Below, one piece after another: positions 22,634 through 30,327 of a stretch of DNA of 35,735 nucleotides. A program made the translations under genes and the position numbers. Numbering within the stretch: position 1 is the first letter of the stretch; each line of letters starts with the position of its first letter. A model generated the notes under the pieces. It had not been told where the DNA came from. It was given only the letters and a program-made list of their open reading frames with translations, and ran no database searches. The DNA is from an uncultured Collinsella sp. Its GTDB lineage: Bacteria; Actinomycetota; Coriobacteriia; Coriobacteriales; Coriobacteriaceae. The stretch covers positions 1-35,735 of the forward strand of contig CAAENX010000004.1 of assembly GCA_900757495.1 (NCBI GenBank), in the 5' to 3' direction.

Positions 22634-22716
22634 AAGTTCTGGATATCGTGCAAATCTAAGGGTCTGAAGTTCTGGATATCGTGCATAATCAGGTTATAAA
22701 AGTTCTGGATATCGTG
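22634..22716 (+). repeat. 33-bp-period repeats upstream of the second AAA/DUF4143 gene
   Basis: AAGTTCTGGATATCGTG occurs three times, perfectly, starting at 22634, 22667 and 22700, that is every 33 bp. The 16-base intervals differ in sequence. The last copy ends 12 bp before ATG 22729 and directly precedes the ribosome binding site GAGGT, so protein binding here would block translation or transcription start. Confidence 0.9.
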
Positions 22717-22728
22717 TACGAGGTAGCC

Positions 22729-24096
22729 ATGCTTAAACGAAAAGCCTATGACAAACTACTAAAATGGAAGCATGAAAGCGCTGGTAAAACAGCACTTCTT
22801 ATTGAAGGAGCCCGTCGCGTCGGCAAGAGCACGCTTGCCCGCATGTTTGGAGAAACCGAATACAAGTCCTGCCTTGTCATTGATTTCTTTCAAGCACCTG
22901 CCGAAGTTAAGCAATATTTTGAGGACTACCGCACCGACTTCGACTCGCTTTTCCTCTATCTCTCGGTTTTCTATAACGTCAAACTCTATGAACACGAGAC
23001 GCTTATCGTCTTTGACGAGGTCCAGATGTACCCGCAAGCACGCGGACTCATCAAGTATCTCGTTGCAGACGGACGTTACGACTACATCGAAACTGGATCC
23101 CTGCTCAGCATCAAGCAAAACAATAAAGATATCGTCATCCCGTCCGAGGAAGAGTCTTTGGAACTTGAGCCCCTCGACTTTGAGGAGTTCCTCTGGAGCA
23201 TGGACGAAAAGGGGCTGGCCGATCTCATTCGCATGAGCTTTAGCAAAATGAAGCCACTCCCCGATGCCCTACATCGCAGAGCGCTCTCCCTTATGCGCGA
23301 ATACATGCTCGTAGGCGGCATGCCTGAGCCGGTATCCATCTATGTTGAACAGCGCGCTTTTGCGCCCGTCGACGCATCGAAACGCCGAATCGTCCAGCTC
23401 TATCGCAACGATATCTCTCGTTTTGCAACCGGTTACGAATTCAAAGTCGTCTCCGTACTCGATGGCATCCCGGGTCAACTCTCTAGGCACGAAAAGCGAT
23501 TCAAGCTTTCCTCACTTGATAAAAACGCGCGCATGCGCACCTACGAAGCAGCCTTCTTTTGGCTGGCAGACGCGCGAATTGCCAATATCTGCTATGCCGC
23601 AAGCGAGCCGAGCGTGGGCCTTTCACTCAGCATGGGGCAAACAGCGCTCAAGTGCTACATGGCAGACACCGGCCTGCTTGTGACGCTTGCCTTCTCTGAC
23701 AACAACGATACCGATGAAGACGTTTACAGGGCCGTGCTTCGCGGCGACATCGGATTGAACGAAGGAATGCTTACCGAAAACTACGTTGCCCAATCTCTAA
23801 AGGCCAATGGACACAGGCTCTTCTTTTATTCCCAAAGCGGAAAGAAGGAGGGGGAGGAGCGCATGGAAATCGACTTCCTCGTTACCCGACCCTATGTCAA
23901 TGCCGCCGGAAAGCCGCGCCTCAGCCCCATCGAAGTTAAGTTGCCACGCAGATACGGAACCATCTCCCTCGACCGATTCCGCGCGCGCTTTAACAAGAAA
24001 ATTGGGACGGCTTACGTGTTGCACTCTAAACAACTCGAGTGGGATGCCGAAGCGCAGCTGGCACATCTTCCGTTGTATATGGCTTTTTGCTTGTAG
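22729..24096 (+). CDS. AAA ATPase with DUF4143 (second intact copy)
   Basis: This 455-residue protein starts at ATG 22729 with GAGGT six bases upstream; the GTG at 22681 lies inside the repeat array. Walker A is GARRVGKS at 27-34, Walker B LIVFDEVQ, and ETGSLLSIK sits at the sensor position. Also present are LMREYMLVGGMPEPV and the DUF4143 segment TENYVAQSLKANGHRLFFYS, then ERMEIDFLV and SPIEVKL, which give a D...E-x-K pattern. It differs clearly from the copy at 17.76 kb in length and insertions, so the two are not a recent duplication. Family function is not established. It ends 39 bp before the convergent mazG. Confidence 0.9.
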   Translation: MLKRKAYDKLLKWKHESAGKTALLIEGARRVGKSTLARMFGETEYKSCLVIDFFQAPAEVKQYFEDYRTDFDSLFLYLSVFYNVKLYEHETLIVFDEVQMYPQARGLIKYLVADGRYDYIETGSLLSIKQNNKDIVIPSEEESLELEPLDFEEFLWSMDEKGLADLIRMSFSKMKPLPDALHRRALSLMREYMLVGGMPEPVSIYVEQRAFAPVDASKRRIVQLYRNDISRFATGYEFKVVSVLDGIPGQLSRHEKRFKLSSLDKNARMRTYEAAFFWLADARIANICYAASEPSVGLSLSMGQTALKCYMADTGLLVTLAFSDNNDTDEDVYRAVLRGDIGLNEGMLTENYVAQSLKANGHRLFFYSQSGKKEGEERMEIDFLVTRPYVNAAGKPRLSPIEVKLPRRYGTISLDRFRARFNKKIGTAYVLHSKQLEWDAEAQLAHLPLYMAFCL

Positions 24097-24135
24097 AGAC
24101 CTCTCTGCGAATGGATGCCGTGAGAGACGCAGGTC

Positions 24136-24996
24136 TCACTCGCTTGCTTTTGCTTGGTCCCACAGGTCGTTGAGTTGAGCGGTTGAGCAGGCGGCGAGGT
24201 CATCGCCCGCCTCGCGCGCAGCAGCCTCCATCGCGGCCCAGCGGCGGCGGAACTTTGCCGTACTGGCGCGCAGGGCACTCTCGGCGTCAATCCCCTCCTT
24301 GCGCGCAACGTTGACCAGGGCAAAGAGCAGGTCGCCAAACTCCATCTCGCGCTCGGGCGAGCCGGGCTCCTCGGCCTCAAACTCGGCACGCTCCTCGGCA
24401 ACCTCGTCCCACACGTCCTGGACCGTCTCCCACTCAAAGCCCACGGCCGCTGCTTTGCGCGACACCTTCTGCGCCTGCATCAATGCCGGCAGATGCGTGG
24501 GCACGCCGTCGAGCAGGCCCTCGGGTACCGCCTCGCCTGCTGCCACGGCCTTGTCCTTGACGGCCTTCTCGGCAAGCTTGACCTCGTCCCAGATCTTGAG
24601 CACCTCGTCGGAGTTCTCGGCATCCGCATCGCCAAACACGTGCGGGTGGCGGCGGATGAGTTTGGCGTCGATATCGCGTGCCACATCGGCCAGCGTAAAC
24701 TCACCGGCGTCGGCCGCAATCTGCGCATGCAGCACGACCTGCATGAGCACATCGCCCAGCTCCTCGCGCAGATGCGCCACGTCGTCCGCCTCGATGCAAT
24801 CGAGCGCCTCGTAGGCTTCCTCGATCATGTTCTTGCCGATGCTCTGATGCGTCTGCTCGCGGTCCCACGGACAGCCATCGGGCTGGCGTAGGCGCCAGAT
24901 GGTCTGCACCAGATGCTGCAGCTCGGCCGACGCATCTACCAGCGTCGACAGGTCGCGCGAACCCTCGGCATTTTGCTGAGCCATGTGCTGCGCCAT
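24136..24996 (-). CDS. mazG: MazG nucleoside triphosphate pyrophosphohydrolase
   Basis: I start it at ATG 24996 (286 residues), seven bases after GGAGGAGG. The frame is open further into the previous gene, but that part is overlap. The two MazG modules are visible: residues of about 30-115 with PWDREQTH, EEAYEALDCIE and EELGDVLMQVVLHAQ, and about 190-255 with VGFEWETVQDVWDEVAEERA and EFGDLLFALVNVARKEG. The E-E-x-x-E and E-x-x-D residues bind Mg2+. It hydrolyses NTPs and dNTPs to NMP and PPi, clearing aberrant nucleotides. It follows the phosphodiesterase stop by two bases, so they are translationally coupled. Confidence 0.92.
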   Translation of the reverse strand: MAQHMAQQNAEGSRDLSTLVDASAELQHLVQTIWRLRQPDGCPWDREQTHQSIGKNMIEEAYEALDCIEADDVAHLREELGDVLMQVVLHAQIAADAGEFTLADVARDIDAKLIRRHPHVFGDADAENSDEVLKIWDEVKLAEKAVKDKAVAAGEAVPEGLLDGVPTHLPALMQAQKVSRKAAAVGFEWETVQDVWDEVAEERAEFEAEEPGSPEREMEFGDLLFALVNVARKEGIDAESALRASTAKFRRRWAAMEAAAREAGDDLAACSTAQLNDLWDQAKASE

Positions 24997-24998
24997 GG

Positions 24999-25547
24999 TT
25001 ATTCCTCCTCCAGGATCACGTGACGGAACGCGCCGCCCTCGTAGATACCGTAGCTGTGCGTACCGTCCTTGGGAATGCTCACGCTGCCGGGATTGAACAG
25101 CCACAGGCCCGGGTGTGCCTCGCTTGCCTCGTTAACCTTGATATGCGTGTGACCGTAGACGAGCGCGGAGCCCTCGGGCAGCGCAGGCGCGTGGTCGACG
25201 CTGTTGTGCATGCCGGCGCCAAAGACGTGGCCATGCGTCAGGAACAGCTCGCGGCCGGCCTCGTCGAACAGCGTGGCGTAGTCTGCCATGACGGGAAAGT
25301 CGAGCACCATCTGGTCGACCTCGGCGTCACAGTTGCCGCGCACCGCGATGATGCGGTCGGCCAGGGCGTTGAGCAGCGGAATCACGCGCTTGGGGGCGTA
25401 ATCGCGCGGCAGGTCGTTACGCGGGCCGTGGTAGAGCAGGTCGCCCAGCAGCACGATGCGGTCGGGCTGCTCGGACTCGATGGCGTCGCACAGGCGCTCG
25501 GCCCAATATGCCGAGCCGTGGATGTCGGAGGCGATGAGACATTTCAT
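24999..25547 (-). CDS. YfcE-type metallophosphoesterase
   Basis: This 182-residue protein has all the calcineurin-like motifs in order: D-x-H at 8-10 (ASDIHGS), GD (LLGDLLYHGPRND), GNCD (VRGNCDAE), GHVF preceded by His (LTHGHVF) and GHTH (YGHTHIK). These bind two metal ions, usually Mn2+. The family (YfcE/MJ0936) hydrolyses phosphodiesters; the natural substrate is not settled. AAAGGA precedes ATG 25547. It is cotranscribed with mazG. Confidence 0.9.
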   Translation of the reverse strand: MKCLIASDIHGSAYWAERLCDAIESEQPDRIVLLGDLLYHGPRNDLPRDYAPKRVIPLLNALADRIIAVRGNCDAEVDQMVLDFPVMADYATLFDEAGRELFLTHGHVFGAGMHNSVDHAPALPEGSALVYGHTHIKVNEASEAHPGLWLFNPGSVSIPKDGTHSYGIYEGGAFRHVILEEE

Positions 25548-25604
25548 GGGAAGTCCTTTCGGGATGGGGCAAATAGGGTTGGCGTGGCGCGTTACTTGAC
25601 CGTG

Positions 25605-26129
25605 TTACTCAAATCGTAGTACCGCGCCCTGAGCCGCCTGCATTACGCGTTGGAGCGGCACGTTGTGCTCGCGGGCAAGGCGGGCGCAGTCCTCGTACTC
25701 GGGTGCGGCGCGCTCGCTGCCATCGGGCAGGGTTGCCACCTTAACGGACACCTCGCCCCAAGGCGTTGCGACCTGCTCAAAGCGGCGCGGCAGGCAAACG
25801 CGCTCCATGACCTGGCGCCGGATGCCATTAGTCGTGGTTTCCAAAAAGATGATCGTCTGCAGATGGTCAATGTCCTCGCGGGAGCAGATCACCTGCAGCT
25901 GCCAGCCGGGGCGGCCTTTCTTGCAGTAGAGGGGCAGCCAGTGCACCTCGCGCGCTCCCGCCTCGCGCAGGCGATCGGCGGCGTAGGCGAGCACCTCGGG
26001 CGACGCATCGTCGATGTCGCATTCCAGCTTGACGATGGTTCCGGGCGCATCGATCTCGCGGGACAGCGGGAATTTGCTATCGCATTGCATACAGTCCGGG
26101 TCCTTTCCGCACGGGCTCGTTTTGTTCAT
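25605..26129 (-). CDS. LarC C-terminal domain protein (DUF111), stand-alone
   Basis: From ATG 26129 the product has 174 residues. It matches the second half of LarC, the enzyme that inserts nickel into the pincer cofactor of lactate racemase: KLECDIDDASPEVLAYAADR, CKKGRPGWQLQVIC, FLETTTNGIRRQ and PEYEDCARLA. Normal LarC has about 400 residues with a separate N-terminal domain that is absent here. The N-terminus instead holds a short Cys-rich segment, SPCGKDPDCMQC, which could bind metal. No larA, larB or larE is in the window. Possibly a LarC2-type half protein with its partner elsewhere, or a relative with a different task. Confidence 0.8.
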   Translation of the reverse strand: MNKTSPCGKDPDCMQCDSKFPLSREIDAPGTIVKLECDIDDASPEVLAYAADRLREAGAREVHWLPLYCKKGRPGWQLQVICSREDIDHLQTIIFLETTTNGIRRQVMERVCLPRRFEQVATPWGEVSVKVATLPDGSERAAPEYEDCARLAREHNVPLQRVMQAAQGAVLRFE

Positions 26130-26202
26130 CCAAACGCTAGCACACCGGACGTGGCGCAGACGTGACTTTCGTCCATCGCCGCCCTCGCCCCTATCCAAAC
26201 GC

Positions 26203-26255
26203 GTACGTCAGCCTCCAAATATGCCATTTTTTGTCGTTTTTGGAGGCTGACGTAC
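26203..26255. repeat. 17-bp perfect inverted repeat between divergent genes
   Basis: GTACGTCAGCCTCCAAA (26203-26219) and its perfect complement (26239-26255) flank a 19-base AT-rich loop. Pairing continues outward after one mismatch (CAAACG with CGTTTTG). It lies between the divergent larC-like and PHP genes, so it is not a normal terminator. It could be an operator, a repetitive extragenic palindrome or a small mobile hairpin. Confidence 0.8.
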
Positions 26256-26391
26256 ACGTTTTGAGAGCGCAAGCGAGACCGCACCGCGCGCCGCGCAGCC
26301 TTTCCAATCGATTTCGACCTCCGACGTGCCCGGCGTTTTGAGAGTTGCGCCATTACAATGGAGCGGATTCGCCAAATGCAAAGGAGTCGCC

Positions 26392-27303
26392 ATGCCCGCA
26401 TGCCCGCTGGTCGATTGCCATACTCATACCTCGTTTTCGGACGGCCATGCCTCCTTTGAGGAAAACGTTCGCGCTGCCGCGGCCGCTGGCTGTCGGGTCA
26501 TGGTCTCGACCGACCACCTCACCTTGCCTTCCAGTATGGATGCTAACTGCGAGGTGCAGGTTGTCGAAAGCGACTTGCCGGCGCACCGCCTGGCTTTTGA
26601 GGACGCCCGCAAGCTTGCCGTGCAGATCGCACCCGAGCTCGAGCTTATCTATGGCTTTGAATGCGATTGGTACCAAGGTTGCGAGCCTTTGGTTGAGAGC
26701 TGGTCCCAGGGCGCCATCGTACGCCTGGGTAGCGTGCATTGGATTGGCAACCCAGGCGATATTGCGGCAGGCGCCGCAAGCACGGCGGGGACAGAGGACG
26801 TCGCTCGCCCCGACACGCCCGATTCGCTCTGCGGCTGGATTGACGACGATACCAACCTGCATGTTTGGGAAAACTTAGGCGTGCGCGGCGTATGGGAGCG
26901 CTATGTCGACGACTGGTGCCGCGCCTGCGAGAGCTCGCTCAACTTTGACGTGATGGCCCATCCCGACCTAGTCATGCGTTTTTCGAAAGAGGGCTTTGCG
27001 CCCGACTTTAACCCCATGCCCTTTTGGGAGCAGATGGCCGAGTGCGCCCACGACACGGGCCGCCGCGTTGAAGTTTCTACCGCCGCGCCGCGTAAGGGCT
27101 TGGACGACTACTATCCCGCAACCGGATTGCTGCGTTGCTTTGCCCACGCCGAGGTGCCGATTACTTTTGGCTCGGACGCACACCGTGCCCGCGACATCTG
27201 CTGGAACATCCGTGAGGCCCAGGCACACGCCTACGACTGTGGCTACCGGGCCTTCGATATCCCCCACCCCACCGGCGAATGGGAATCCACGCCCCTCGCC
27301 TAA
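26392..27303 (+). CDS. hisK: PHP-family histidinol-phosphate phosphatase
   Basis: This 303-residue protein starts at ATG 26392 with AAAGGAG six bases upstream. It has the PHP metal-binding motifs: DCHTHTSFSDG (His10, His12), STDHLT, GFECDW, GSVHWI, VMAHPDLV and FGSDAHRA, as in HisJ/HisK enzymes. It removes phosphate from L-histidinol phosphate, the step between HisC and HisD. HisB in this window is the dehydratase-only form and lacks a phosphatase domain, so this gene fills the gap. It converges with hisE, 30 bp apart. Its substrate is assigned largely by context; the PHP family also has other phosphoesterases. Confidence 0.85.
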   Translation: MPACPLVDCHTHTSFSDGHASFEENVRAAAAAGCRVMVSTDHLTLPSSMDANCEVQVVESDLPAHRLAFEDARKLAVQIAPELELIYGFECDWYQGCEPLVESWSQGAIVRLGSVHWIGNPGDIAAGAASTAGTEDVARPDTPDSLCGWIDDDTNLHVWENLGVRGVWERYVDDWCRACESSLNFDVMAHPDLVMRFSKEGFAPDFNPMPFWEQMAECAHDTGRRVEVSTAAPRKGLDDYYPATGLLRCFAHAEVPITFGSDAHRARDICWNIREAQAHAYDCGYRAFDIPHPTGEWESTPLA

Positions 27304-27332
27304 GACTAGTCGTTGGGGACGTTCTTAAACAA

Positions 27333-27650
27333 CTATTGACGGCGGGCGTTGAGTTCGCCGGCCAGCTCATCGAGGGTGATGCCGTAGCGCTCGAGCGTCA
27401 CGAGCAGGTGGTAGATCAGGTCGCCGGCCTCGTAGCGGATGTGATCGTGGTCGTTATCCTTGCAGGCCATGATCACCTCGCTCGCCTCCTCGGCAAGCTT
27501 CTTGAGCAGCTCGTCCTCGACATCGGTCAGCAGGCGAGCGGTATAGCTCTCCTGCGGCGATGCGTCGCGACGGCCGTGAATCACCCCGGCGAGCCCCGTC
27601 AGCGTCTCACCGATATTTCCATCCTGAACATTCGCGGTGCGCACACCCAT
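27333..27650 (-). CDS. hisE: Phosphoribosyl-ATP pyrophosphatase
   Basis: This 105-residue, all-alpha MazG-superfamily enzyme catalyses the second histidine step, cutting PPi from PR-ATP. Motifs are SYTARLL, KKLAEEASEVIMACKD (E-E-x-x-E) and YEAGDLIYHLLVTLERYGIT (E-x-x-D). AAAGGA precedes the ATG. It is the last gene of the minus-strand his operon, 46 bp after hisI, with the two steps on separate proteins rather than fused as HisIE. Confidence 0.95.
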   Translation of the reverse strand: MGVRTANVQDGNIGETLTGLAGVIHGRRDASPQESYTARLLTDVEDELLKKLAEEASEVIMACKDNDHDHIRYEAGDLIYHLLVTLERYGITLDELAGELNARRQ

Positions 27651-27696
27651 GGTTCAATCCTTTCTGGTTGGCCAAGCGCCTGGTCGAGCGCCCGCC

Positions 27697-28026
27697 CTAC
27701 GCGAGTTTTCTAAAGAAGCAGGTACGGTTGCCGGTATGGCAGGCCGGACCCGGCGAGTCGACCTTGACCAGCAGCGTATCGCTATCGCAGTCGGCCCAGA
27801 GCTCCTTGACCTCCTGCATATTGCCGCTCGTCGCGCCCTTGTTCCAGAGCTCCTGGCGGCTGCGGCTCCAAAACCACGTGGTCCCGGTCTTGAGCGTCAG
27901 CCCCACCGATTCCTCGTTCATCCAAGCAACCATAAGCACCTCACCGGTGTCATACTGCTGAACCACACAAGGAATCAGCCCACGGTCGTCGTATTTGAGC
28001 TCTGCCGCGGTTGTCACTTGCTCCAT
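27697..28026 (-). CDS. hisI: Phosphoribosyl-AMP cyclohydrolase
   Basis: This 109-residue enzyme opens the adenine ring of PR-AMP. The family signature VAWMNEESVGLTL, the WFWSRSRQELWNKGATSGN segment, the Mg site WADCDSDTLL and the Zn cysteines (ACHTGNRTCF) are all present. Its ATG follows the hisF stop codon without a gap, indicating translational coupling. The C-terminal HisE extension seen in many bacteria is absent. Confidence 0.96.
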   Translation of the reverse strand: MEQVTTAAELKYDDRGLIPCVVQQYDTGEVLMVAWMNEESVGLTLKTGTTWFWSRSRQELWNKGATSGNMQEVKELWADCDSDTLLVKVDSPGPACHTGNRTCFFRKLA

Positions 28027-28809
28027 TTAGAAGTCCAATCTCACAGGTATTCCCTGGCTGGCCATGTATTCTTTGACTTCGCGAATACTGAAGGTCCCAA
28101 AGTGAAAGACACTTGCTGCCAGCACGGCGTCGGCCTCGCCCTCGATCACGCCCTCGGCAAAATGCTCGAGCGTGCCCACACCGCCGCTCGCGATGACGGG
28201 AATCGGCACCGCACGCGCCACGGCACGGGTGAGCGCCAGGTCAAAGCCGGCCTTGGTGCCGTCGCGGTCCATGCTGGTGAGCAAGATCTCGCCGGCGCCG
28301 CGACGAGCCGCTTCCTCGGCCCACGCCACCGCATCGATACCCGTGGCGTTACGGCCGCCCGCGGTAAAGACCTCCCACTTGTCGGCTCCCGGCTCACCGG
28401 GCAAACCAACACGCTTGGCATCGATCGCCACGACCACGGCCTGGCTGCCAAATGCAGCGGCAGCTTGGCTGACCAGCGACGGATCGCGCACGGCAGCAGA
28501 GTTGAGCGACACCTTATCGGCACCGGCAGCCACCATGGTTCGCATGCCCGCCAGGTCACGAAAACCACCGCCCACGGTATAGGGAATGGCCAACTCCTCG
28601 GCCGCATGCGCCGCCATCTCAATGGTCGTCGCACGGTTGTCGCTCGTCGCAGTGATGTCCAGGAACACGACTTCGTCCGCGCCCTCGCGGTCGTAGGCGC
28701 GCGCCAGCTCCACCGGATCGCCCGCATCGCGCAGGCTCACAAAGTTGACGCCCTTGACCACGCGGCCGTCCTTAACGTCCAGACAGGGAATCACACGCTT
28801 GGTAAGCAT
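28027..28809 (-). CDS. hisF: Imidazole glycerol phosphate synthase, cyclase subunit
   Basis: This 260-residue TIM barrel begins LTKRVIPCLDVKDGRVVKGV, with catalytic Asp in CLDV and a second Asp in SMDRDGTKAGFD. The phosphate-binding loops VGGGFRD and VIASGGVGTLEH are clear. It uses ammonia from HisH to form imidazole glycerol phosphate and AICAR from PRFAR. GGGAGGAG precedes its ATG, which lies three bases after the hisA stop. Confidence 0.97.
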   Translation of the reverse strand: MLTKRVIPCLDVKDGRVVKGVNFVSLRDAGDPVELARAYDREGADEVVFLDITATSDNRATTIEMAAHAAEELAIPYTVGGGFRDLAGMRTMVAAGADKVSLNSAAVRDPSLVSQAAAAFGSQAVVVAIDAKRVGLPGEPGADKWEVFTAGGRNATGIDAVAWAEEAARRGAGEILLTSMDRDGTKAGFDLALTRAVARAVPIPVIASGGVGTLEHFAEGVIEGEADAVLAASVFHFGTFSIREVKEYMASQGIPVRLDF

Positions 28810-28812
28810 GGG

Positions 28813-29556
28813 CTACTCCTCCCCTCGGGCGGCGGCCAGCGCCTGTGCCAGCGTAAAGTTGCCCTCGTAGAGCGCGCGACCGGTGATCGCACCCTCAATA
28901 GCATCCTCACCCACCGCGGCAAGCGCGCAGATATCGTCGAGTGTCGAGATGCCACCCGAAGCCACGACGGGAAAACCCGCGACCTCGGCCACATGGCGAT
29001 ACGCCGCCACGTCGATGCCCGTCTGCATGCCATCGCGCGCGATGTCGGTGTACACCAAATGCTTAAAGCCCAGCTCGGAAAGCTGCGCCACCGCATCATC
29101 GAGCGCCACGCCCGCGCCATCGCGCCAGCCGTTCACCTTGACCTGGCCGTCACGGGCGGCGATGTCTGCCACCAGCAGCTCGCCAAAGCCGCGCGCTGCC
29201 ACCTCGGCAAAACCCGGCTCGGTCACCAGCACGGTCCCCAGCGCAATACGGCGCGCGCCATAGCCGGCCAGCTCGTCGATGCGTGCGAGCGAGCGGACGC
29301 CGCCGCCCACGTCCACAGACAGACCGTCGACGCCGCAGATAGCCTTGATCGCCGTCGAGTTGGCAGCGCATGCGTCCTCATCCTCGCCAAAGGCAGCGGA
29401 CAGGTCGACGACATGCACCCAGTTCGCACCCTGCTCGGCAAAGGAGCGGGCAACGGCCACGGGGTCGTCGGAATATACCTTGCAGCGGCTCCGGTCGCCG
29501 CGCTCCAGGCGCACGACCTTGCCGCCGATCAAATCGATTGCGGGAAACAGAATCAT
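28813..29556 (-). CDS. hisA: Phosphoribosylformimino-5-aminoimidazole carboxamide ribotide isomerase
   Basis: This 247-residue TIM barrel has FPAIDLIGGKVVRLERGD at its start (catalytic Asp in AIDL), VDVGGGVRS as the first phosphate loop, YTDIARDGMQTG with the second catalytic Asp, and VVASGGISTLDD as the second phosphate loop. It isomerises ProFAR to PRFAR. Its ATG overlaps the hisH stop as ATGA. Confidence 0.97.
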   Translation of the reverse strand: MILFPAIDLIGGKVVRLERGDRSRCKVYSDDPVAVARSFAEQGANWVHVVDLSAAFGEDEDACAANSTAIKAICGVDGLSVDVGGGVRSLARIDELAGYGARRIALGTVLVTEPGFAEVAARGFGELLVADIAARDGQVKVNGWRDGAGVALDDAVAQLSELGFKHLVYTDIARDGMQTGIDVAAYRHVAEVAGFPVVASGGISTLDDICALAAVGEDAIEGAITGRALYEGNFTLAQALAAARGEE

Positions 29557-30248
29557 CGGCCGGCCTCCTCGACGATGTTGACGAAGTTCTTAAGGATGCG
29601 CTGTCCCAGCGCGGAGGATTTCTCGGGATGGAACTGGCAGCCCCACACGTTGCCGTGGCGCACGATGCACGGGAAGCTCCGCGTGTAGTGCGTGCGCGCC
29701 AGAACATCGGCGGCATCGACATCGTCGGCCACCGCATAGCTGTGGGTGAAGTACATGTTGGCGCCCTCGGCAAAACCGGCGAGCAATGGATCGGCCGCGC
29801 CGGCGGGCGTCATGTGCACCTGGTCCCAGCCCACGTGCGGCACCTTCAGGCGACTCGATTCCAAGCGCGTGCACGAGCCGCGCATAATGCCCAGGCCATC
29901 GACCCAGGGACCGCCGGCCTGCTCGGAGGCATCGTCGTCCGCGCCCTCGTCCGCCGGCACGCCCTCGTCGCCGCGTTCAAAAAACAGCTGAAGGCCCAGG
30001 CAGATGCCGAGCAGAGGAGTTCCGGCGGCAACGGCGTCAAGCACGGCCGCCTCCTCGCCGCTCTGGCGCATAAAGGCGATCGCGTCATAGAACGCACCCA
30101 CGCCCGGGATGACCAGGCCGTCGGCGTTGCGGATCTGTTCCGGATCATCCGATGTGCAGGCAGCGGCACCGGCGCGCGCAAGCCCGCGCACGACGCTCGA
30201 CAAGTTGCCCTTGTGGTAGTCGACCACCACGATCTTCGGTTCGCCCAC
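29553..30248 (-). CDS. hisH: Imidazole glycerol phosphate synthase, glutamine amidotransferase subunit
   Basis: This 231-residue class I amidotransferase has nucleophile Cys83 in LLGICLGLQLFF and the His/Glu pair in CQFHPEKSS. It feeds ammonia to HisF. An acidic insertion of about 25 residues after the nucleophile region (GVPADEGADDDASEQ) is longer than in most HisH proteins. The start is GTG 30248, five bases after AAGGAGG. The 79-bp space before it, after hisB, holds a strong hairpin. Confidence 0.95.
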   Translation of the reverse strand: MGEPKIVVVDYHKGNLSSVVRGLARAGAAACTSDDPEQIRNADGLVIPGVGAFYDAIAFMRQSGEEAAVLDAVAAGTPLLGICLGLQLFFERGDEGVPADEGADDDASEQAGGPWVDGLGIMRGSCTRLESSRLKVPHVGWDQVHMTPAGAADPLLAGFAEGANMYFTHSYAVADDVDAADVLARTHYTRSFPCIVRHGNVWGCQFHPEKSSALGQRILKNFVNIVEEAGR

Positions 30249-30272
30249 GCGACCCTCCTTTTTCCATCATCC

Positions 30273-30313
30273 AAAACCACCACAAAGGGGACAGGCACCT
30301 TTGTGGTGGTTTT
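30273..30313. repeat. 16-bp perfect hairpin inside the his operon
   Basis: AAAACCACCACAAAGG (30273-30288) pairs perfectly with its complement at 30298-30313 around a 9-base loop. The A/T ends give T runs on either strand, as in a bidirectional terminator. It lies between hisB and hisH, 15 bp after the hisB stop. A degenerate echo of the right arm, CCTTGTGGCGGTTA, follows at about 30317-30330 and overlaps the end of hisB. It may lower expression of the distal genes hisHAFIE. Confidence 0.85.
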
Positions 30314-30327
30314 TACCCTTGTGGCGG

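Noticed and set aside
22634..22716. CRISPR-like spacing of three identical repeats with unique intervals
   Set aside because: The repeat is 17 bp and the intervals 16 bp, both too short; there are only three units; no cas gene is present; and the last copy abuts a ribosome binding site. Regulatory sites fit better.
27637..29688. 683-codon plus-strand open frame opposite hisI, hisF and hisA
   Set aside because: Antisense shadow of three verified histidine genes.
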